DNA from: Adiantum capillus-veneris
Lineage: Eukaryota; Streptophyta; Polypodiopsida; Polypodiales; Pteridaceae
Assembly (NCBI GenBank): GCA_014529385.2
Contig: CM043960.1
Location: forward strand, 76,035,910 to 76,099,909
Length of the DNA: 64,000 nucleotides
Direction: 5' to 3'
The notes under the pieces are model-generated. The model saw nothing but the letters and a program-made list of their open reading frames with translations. It was not told where the DNA came from and searched no databases. The position numbers and the translations under genes are program-made. Position 1 is the stretch's first letter. Every line of letters starts with the position of its first letter. This document shows, one piece after another, positions 57,400-64,000 of this stretch.

Positions 57400-59160
57400 T
57401 TAAGACAGATGAATTTGTGGTTCAACAGCCAGTGAGAGAACTCAAGAAACTGGGTACTTCATATGATGGACCTAAAAAAGCTAAAAGGATTGACATAGCT
57501 GAACCAAAGGAAGAACCAAAATTGGGTTACATAGCCACATACCTCTCTGAGAAGGAAGAGCACTTCTAATAGCAACTTTGAAGAAGTATAGAGATGTGTT
57601 TGCTTGGTCATATAAGGACATTAAGGGAGTTGATCCTAGAATGTGTTAGCCCCCTTAAGAGTGAGGCCAAACCATGCACATAGTGCCCTACACTTAGAAT
57701 GAGACTTTCACAAAGAAAATAAAAGAGGAGACAAATAAGCTTAAAGAGATGGAGCTTATCTATGAAATCGAACATAAAGATTGGGTGTCTAAAATTGTGG
57801 TAGTGCCCAAAAAGAATGGCAAATTATGAGCGTGTGTGAATTTCAAATAGGTAAACACTGCCACCATAAGAATTAACTGTTAGTTACCCATCACATACCA
57901 TGTGATTAAAAGATTCGCGGGTAAGGAAGTGTACAACTTTCTTGATTGCTTTTTGGACTATAATCAACTTACTATAAAGCCAAAGGATCATCACAAAACA
58001 GACTTTGCAAAAGAGACTGGGACATATTTACATATAGAGTGATGCCATTTGGCTTGACCAATGCACCTGCCACATTCCGGAGGTTGATGTCATGCATTCA
58101 AAGAGTATGTAAGACAATTCTTAGAAATTACATGGATGACTTATGTGTGCACTCTATCCTGAGAAACAACCACATAGCGCACCTGAAAACTCTTAGAAAT
58201 TTACATGGATGACCACATAGAGCACCTGAAAAATGTCTTTGAGAAGTGCATGACTTATCATATCTGCTTGAATCTGAAAAAATGCATCTTCATGGTAAGA
58301 CAAGGAAAGATTTGGGATAGATTGTGTCTAAAAATGGCATCTCAAAGATCTTGAGAAGATACAAGTTATTGTTTCTCTTCCAATACCCACAAAATTTAGA
58401 GAGGTACAAGACTTTATGGGCCATTGTGGTTACTATAAAAGGTTTATCTATATGCTTGGAGTCATTCAAAACCCGTCTATGCTCTCATCGCAAAGTTCGA
58501 GTGGACTGAAGAGTGCAAAAAAGCATTTCAACAATTGAAGCAGAGATTGATTTCTGCCCCAATTTTGAAGGCTCCTGATTAGGAAAAGATATTTCATGTC
58601 CATGTTGATGCATCGACATACACAATCAAATGCATCCTAGCCTAGCTTGGAGAGAACAATATGGATTTCCCCATATGTTACTCTAGCAAACAACTCAATA
58701 GTGTGGAAAAAAATTACATGACCATAGAAGGAGAATGATTAAGGATGGTCTATGCTGTCAAAAAGTTAAGACACTACCTTTTGGCGAACAAATTTGTAAT
58801 CTTTGTGGATCATCAAGCACTGGTGTACTTGGTGAACAAACCATGCAATACTGGATGAATTGTTTGATGGTTTATCACATTACTTGAGTTTGATTTCATC
58901 GTAGTAGTAAAAAGGGGAAATACGCATTAGAGAGTGGTCCATTTGTCTCGATTGACTCGTGGAGAAGCATCTCATGGAGTTGACAATGATCTGCCTAACT
59001 CATACCTATTTAATATTGAAATGGTATTGAGGTGGAGCAAACATGTGATACCGTTGCTCACCCTTGGTTCATTGCAGATTGAAAGGCCACCATTGTCATT
59101 GAGCAAAAATGATCACTGGTGCCACTAGCGGGAAGGCTATATAAACACAAAAATGATGGC
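57400..59160 (+). pseudogene. Gypsy H (Tat/Athila-like): RT and RNase H remnants
   Basis: Read across stops, 57560-57660 gives LKKYRDVFAWSYKDIKGVDP, a segment typical of Tat/Athila-type pols before RT. RT follows with VYNFLDCFLDYNQ, MPFGLTNAPATFRRLM (about 58040-58090) and NYMDDLCVHS near 58125. A short duplication (TTAGAAATTACATGGATGA repeated) lies at 58110-58215. RNase H reads HVHVDASTYTIKC near 58600, NYMTIEGE, VDHQALVYL near 58805. There are many stops; this is an old copy. Confidence 0.82.
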
Positions 59161-59717
59161 ATACTTAGGCTATGTATAGAGCCAATGGAGAAACATGTGT
59201 ACTTGAAACAAGATCATGTACAAACGACGGGAATTCACAATGCAAAAACGTAGACATTTCAACGATTGATGAGACTTGGAGTGTACTAGCCTTATATATA
59301 GAGAAGTGTTCATGAATATGTTGGTTCATGTGACACTTGTGCAACTCAGGCATTTGTTGAACATGCAACACTATTCAAAATAGCAGTTGCACTGAAGTGG
59401 AGTAAATACATTGTAAATTACCTAGAAAAGAGAGGCTTACCAGAGAATATGAGCCAATCCAGACGGAAAGCGATCAACATGGAAGCCAAAAACTACGTGA
59501 TAATTGAAGACAACCTTTACAAGAGGGGAAATGATAACAATTTGCAAATGTGTGCTCCAAAAAGCGAGTATCTACCAATTCTTGAGCAAGCACATGTCGA
59601 CAGGTAGGCAAACACTTTTTTGTAGACAAAATTGTGAAAGCAATACTTCCATTTGGAATCTGGTGGCCTACCTTGTTCATGGATGCAAAGAAACATGTTA
59701 AGTAATGTGACGATTTC
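59161..59717 (+). pseudogene. Gypsy H: two RNase H-integrase linker/zinc-finger modules in a row
   Basis: Module one (about 59125-59350) reads LYKHKNDGILRLCIEPMEK, then IHNAK, RLMRLGVY and RSVHEYVGSCDTC, which gives an HHCC integrase finger. Module two (59390-59717) reads WSKYIVNYLEKRGLPENM, RRKAINMEAKNYVI, LYKRGNDNNLQMC, EYLPILEQAHVD, then WWPTLFMDAKKHVK and CDDF in a shifted frame, a second linker and finger. A normal element has one. The second finger is cut by the solo LTR D3. Confidence 0.75.
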
Positions 59718-61301
59718 TGTCATAATAATCAATATCTAATTCTCCTAAATGATTTTCTCATATTAAACTGATCATTTAATGTGGGGAAGTGCCAGGGGAG
59801 AAAAAGCTAGAATATTGGTTAAGCTAGCAGACCGGCCACATTAGGGATCCAAAGGAGGGAAAATAGGGATCCAAAGGGGGGGCCATGTGCAAAAGAGCCA
59901 TGTGCAAAAATGGGCTAAAAAGACCCTAAGGTTCAGCCCATTAAGACTTCCAAAATGCTAAGGTTCCAAAATTCAAAGGTTGTGTCCAAAGGTCAACCCT
60001 AGGGGAAATTGGATGCTTTGTGTGACCAAAAAATCTTTTCAAATCCCTACATAGGAGGGGGCGAGCCTTGGGAGTAGGGGATGAGAGAGAAAGTCACACA
60101 CACACAGAGGCTCCCTTTACACAAAGGGAATGAGGGACACATGTCAGCTCCCTAGCCCTGATGCCCACAAGGTGTACCCAATTCCTATTGGATGGCCTTG
60201 GAGGTGGACCAATGAGAATTAGGCTAGAGTAAATCTAGTTTAATTAATTTAAAAACACTTAATAAAAGAACCAATGAGAATTAAGTCTCCTAGATGACTA
60301 TTGGACAGTCTCCCAAGGGGTCCAATGAGCATTCAACAGCCCAATGGCTTGCCTGATTCCTATTGGCCAGGAGGCAAAGGGGTCCAATGAGAGTTTAGAT
60401 GAATTATTAAATTACCTAAAGCTCTCACAAAAGGGGAAAGGGGGACACATGTCAGAAGGCTGTCACTTATGCTGCTTAATAGTCATTGGCATGACTTGGG
60501 GAGGGCCAATGAGGGTTGAGCAAGAGCAAATAGCAAGAGGGCTCACCCAAGAGAGAGAGGGGGCTGATTTTTGCAAGGCATTATCACACACACACACTCT
60601 CAAACAGTCTATGTGAGAAGTAAAGAAGACTATGTCTTCCCAAGCTTTAATGGAGAGCTCATCACCTACTCCAAGCTTGTGAGATAGAAGCCTACATCGA
60701 CATACTCTTGGCATGTGGATGCAAATCCAACCAAGAGACAAGATTCAATGCATTCTCATCTCCTCTAACAAGCTAATTACTAAGCTAAGCTATGCTAATA
60801 TGAGTGATTATGTGAGGAGATGTACATCTTTCTTGTAAGATACACCTTCTTCCTCTCAATCTACTCTCATACCCTGCTAGCTCTCACCATCTTCGAAGGT
60901 GTGTGAGGTCTTGGGTCTAAGAACGGGGATAATTGATGTTGTGTTTGCTAAGTGTTTTACTTAGTGCATGAAGCTTTCATCTTCATTGCACTAGCTAGTC
61001 TTGAAGGAACACAAAGAATTGTATTGTACAATGTCTCTCTTGATGGGAGATACCATAATACAAAGCCTTTTGGAGGGGGGACTGGCTCCATGCAAATCCG
61101 GCCCTCAACTGTTGTCAATAGCTTAATTTCTCTCTCTTTTGAAAGCATTGTTGATGCTATCTAACTAGGTGTTATGCTTTTTGTTGCTCTCTCCACCCAA
61201 GCACTCTTGTAATTCTCATTAGGAATCTATTCTAATGAAATGCCCACTATGTTCATGATAATTTCCGCTACACATAAGTTTTTAGGCCATTAAATGTTAC
61301 A
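59718..61301 (+). mobile_element. D3: D-family solo LTR with perfect TSD
   Basis: This is a single LTR of 1584 bp, from TGTCATAATAATC to AATGTTACA, with D-family blocks (GATTTTCTCATATTAAACTGATCATTTAATGT region, TCTCTCTTGATGGGAGA, GGCCATT at the end). ATTTC lies at 59713-59717 and 61302-61306. Integrase sequence of H reads on both sides without loss, and no PBS follows. It is a solo LTR left by recombination between two LTRs. Confidence 0.9.
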
Positions 61302-61306
61302 ATTTC

Positions 61307-61405
61307 CAATGCACCAAAGCTCCTATGAGACGTGACAAAATGCCATTATGATCGATTTATGGAAGCAAGGGCTTTCACCAAATGCGGAATAGGTTTTGTT
61401 GGACA
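61307..61405 (+). pseudogene. Gypsy H: integrase continuation after D3
   Basis: FQCTKAPMRRDKMPL and, in the next frame, EARAFTKCGIGFVG are the segment between zinc finger and first core Asp in H-type integrase (W-G-I-D-F-V-G in the family; here the Asp position is Gly). Sequence of another kind starts near 61405. Confidence 0.65.
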
Positions 61406-62105
61406 CTGGTGAGCTTAGAACAAGCCAATGTATCAATCAACATTGACGGCAACCAATGCTCACATCAATTTCATGTCATGGTAAACATTGATCTTAATGA
61501 AGCAATCATCTTAGGAATCTCATGGATTCAAGCTTATAAAGATGTTCCAAATTGGCAAGATGACACTCTGAAGTACACCCTTAAGGGCACTTCATATGTC
61601 ACTCCCTTGGCACATACATCTATCATCTTTGGAAGGTGCATCCAGCACAACAACTCGCAATCAAACCCCAACCATCTACACAAAACCATGGAAAACAAGT
61701 CAAACAAGTTTGGGTAAAGAATCAATAATGGTGACAAACCAAAGCAAATATGGATACCTAAGAAAATAAGTTCCGATCAATCTTCGAGTTTAGTCGAGCC
61801 ACAGTCAAAAGGAAACATAACAACTCAAAGCAATTATATTTGGCAAAAGACATCCACACACGGATCAACTCTCCATCAACTCAACCCAAATATAAATGGA
61901 TTCCAAAGTCAAACTCCAAAAATCCATCAACTGCCAAAAGACCAACTTGGCAATAAAGACCAAAACATCCAACACGGCCACAGTCATTGCAGTCTGCAAA
62001 CCAATCTACAAGTGGATACCTAAAGATAAGTCAAGCCAAATAATCAACCCACCAACAATACTCACAAATCCAAACGTCAAGGAAAGGGCGTCCCATCTGT
62101 AAAAG
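61406..62105 (+). pseudogene. Retroelement protease fragment with WIPK repeats
   Basis: The frame 61382-61717 reads VSINIDGNQCSHQFHVMVNIDLNEAIILGISWIQAYK, which matches the C-terminal half of a retroelement aspartic protease (ILG-x-x-W). Downstream, three segments encode W-I-P-K (near 61750, 61898 and 62014) in different frames, spaced 115-150 bp, in an Asn/Gln/Lys/Ser-rich context. I do not know the family. The block is joined abruptly to H integrase at about 61405. Confidence 0.55.
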
Positions 62106-62825
62106 CTTTTGTTCGAAAAATGTAGTTTAGATGAAACCTCGCCAATGAAAATCAATGAACACTCAGTTCAGTACCCACAACTTGCACAGCATATTGTTAC
62201 CAAATGCATCTCTTCCATTAGCATAATAGGACCACATGCCACGGTCTTGCATAGACATGTTGTTCGCATCCTTGCACGTTGCACAAACCTTCGTCTGCGG
62301 CGACTCAAAATGGGAAGGGGGAAGAAACAGTATTGTTAGCATCTTTAAGCAATATTTAAAGCCTCTAGATGTTGAGAGAGATGTATAAAGTATACAAAGT
62401 GTGTTTTGTTGCTTAAGCTTTTTCTTTTTTATTACTGTTAGTAGAATTTAGCACTTATCAAGCATAAGAATGAGCCATAATGACAAATTTAGACGAACAT
62501 GATTCTTATGAGTGTAAGGAATAATTTTTGGCCCAATAATAATAATTTTTACTATTTTTTCTTTTCTAATTAAATAAAAATAAAAATCTAATAAATAGAG
62601 ACAAAAAAATCTGAATCAAGTTTTGAAAGCAAACATCAAATCTACAAAGGAAGAGCTTCAAGCAAGGACAAGTTTAAAAGGATTTGGCACAAGTCAAAAT
62701 TTGCGCCAAGTTACGACGGATCAAAATTGCAAAATTGAGGGGAATTAACGAGCGGGCATCCAATGATGGGCCGCTTGAGCCACATGTGGTATATGCTACA
62801 AAACATTTGATCAAACAAGGTAAGT

Positions 62826-62908
<83 letters not shown>

Positions 62909-64000
62909 ATTTATTAGCATTATACATAACACATGAGATACAATATACAAAGACCTTTGCCTACAATACTAGTACAAAATCATGTATTTCTTAGACAGTT
63001 TATCCAAAAAATACACCATTATTACAGGTCAAAATAGTAAGATGGTCATGTATAGTATGAAAGTCAAAAGTACAAAGTACATCACTCCTTTTTTTTAATC
63101 AGTAGCTAAGGAAAGAGAACCCTTACCTGCATCCATACAAAAACATTCAGTTAGAACTGGCTATGTTTGTGCGTTTTGCAAGTAACTGGGGTGATAGTAG
63201 TTGTCATCCATGTCACTTAGGCACTAGAAAAAAAGAAGAAAAGTGCTGCTAAGAAAAATATGAAGCATAAAAACTTGTAATATTTCCTTCAGATGTCATA
63301 AGTTTCTCAATAAACCAAGCAAATAGAAACCCATTTGTTCACTGAGAAAGACCAGCAAGTTTCTTTGAGCTAATAGTTTCCATGCAATCATTATCATACC
63401 AAAGCATAGATCATGTAGACCAATAACATGAGTAATTCAGCTTATCTTGTCAAATGCAACCCACCCAAGCATTTGTTATCCTGAGCAACTTCCTTCTTTA
63501 GAAGTCATATACAGACAAAAGGTCATTGTTTATAAGCAATCGTCTGAGGTGTTAACAACACAACTTACCAAAAAAGGGCAATACCCAATAGTATACAAGA
63601 AGCCTATAGCAGGCTGAGCCCAACAGTAGGTTGTTCAAAGCCAATATAGCCAATGAGCCTAAGTTTGTCGACCAACAGTTGGCCGAGAAGGCTAATAGAT
63701 TATCAGAAACTCACCCAACTGCAAGAAGGACTGCTACCAACTCACAAATACTAAGTAGACCTTCACAAGCCTTCAAATGATCTAACTGTAGACAAAAATA
63801 GCCAGGCTTAGAGTATAAAATGCCTACAAAAACTGAGGGATAGTCAAAACCAACAAGATTGTTTTATTTTTACTAACTTGTTAGAAATAAACACATTCAA
63901 GCCTGTTAGATTTAGCCGATACCCCAAAAAAAGAATTAGCAAAATTTGCATGATAATTGATGGTTTTTTCCAAAAAGACTGTTAGTCGTGGACAATAATC
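62106..64000. other. AT-rich region with (GA)n tract, no gene recognised
   Basis: A GA run of about 77 bp lies at 62828-62904. The remainder is AT-rich, with short repeats of GCCGAGAAGGC-like words near 63650. No ORF shows a known domain. Confidence 0.5.

Noticed and set aside
62684-62950. ORFs with Arg-Glu or Leu-Ser repeats
   Set aside because: They are produced by the (GA)n microsatellite at 62828-62904.

Overview
The window looks like nuclear DNA of a land plant, and almost everything recognisable in it is transposable-element sequence. The pol fragments are plant-type Ty3/gypsy (chromodomain-bearing chromovirus types and a Tat/Athila-like type) and Ty1/copia. Four primer-binding sites match plant initiator-tRNA-Met (TGGTATCAGAG core), and long CT/GA/GT microsatellites sit inside LTRs. 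No host gene, rRNA, functional tRNA gene, organelle block or CRISPR array can be supported. The density of nested and decayed elements suggests a large, repeat-rich plant genome (fern, gymnosperm or similar), but the species cannot be named from the sequence.

Layout, left to right. N1 is a chromovirus-type gypsy element on + (1-430 and 5828-10091). It is split inside its protease by N2, a 5.4 kb minus-strand LTR element with short LTRs and almost no coding content (431-5822, TSD TTTCT). A leader with a second PBS follows the N1 LTR. Next come a miniature LTR element T1 (10586-11672) and a decayed plus-strand gypsy B (11673-15405), which is interrupted by an inverted T1 relative, T2 (13110 to about 14257). 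C is a minus-strand gypsy with roughly 870 bp LTRs (15406-21276) that has gag and protease but lacks RT, RNase H and most of integrase. A large inverted repeat of LTR origin (22576-24228) surrounds a tRNA-Asp-type PBS. D is a minus-strand chromovirus with 1.55-1.63 kb LTRs (24655-32745). E is a plus-strand copia-like element with short LTRs (33123-37180), next to a copia RNase H remnant. A double palindrome lies at 39674-40450. D2 (41400-44259) is an internally deleted D-family copy with a perfect TSD. A MULE-like MITE with 9-bp TSD (45846-46270) carries a tRNA-like module. A tandem array of about seven 190-bp units with tRNA-like A and B boxes follows (46590-47880). F is a minus-strand gypsy fragment (48713-49870). 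G is a minus-strand copia element with a perfect TSD (50302-55605) and a further insertion in gag. H is a decayed Tat/Athila-like gypsy (57400-61405), split by D3, a D-family solo LTR with perfect TSD (59718-61301). Another gypsy protease fragment and AT-rich sequence close the window.

Nothing here works together as a host pathway. The elements form a record of insertion, nesting, deletion and LTR recombination. The most notable points are one family (D) present as a two-LTR element, an LTR-IN deletion derivative and a solo LTR; the tandem array of tRNA-like units; the MITE with nested hairpins and a pol III-like promoter; the compound palindrome; a PBS whose mismatches are all C-to-T/G-to-A; and microsatellites that recur inside LTRs. 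All alignments and counts were done by eye, so boundaries without TSDs are approximate.
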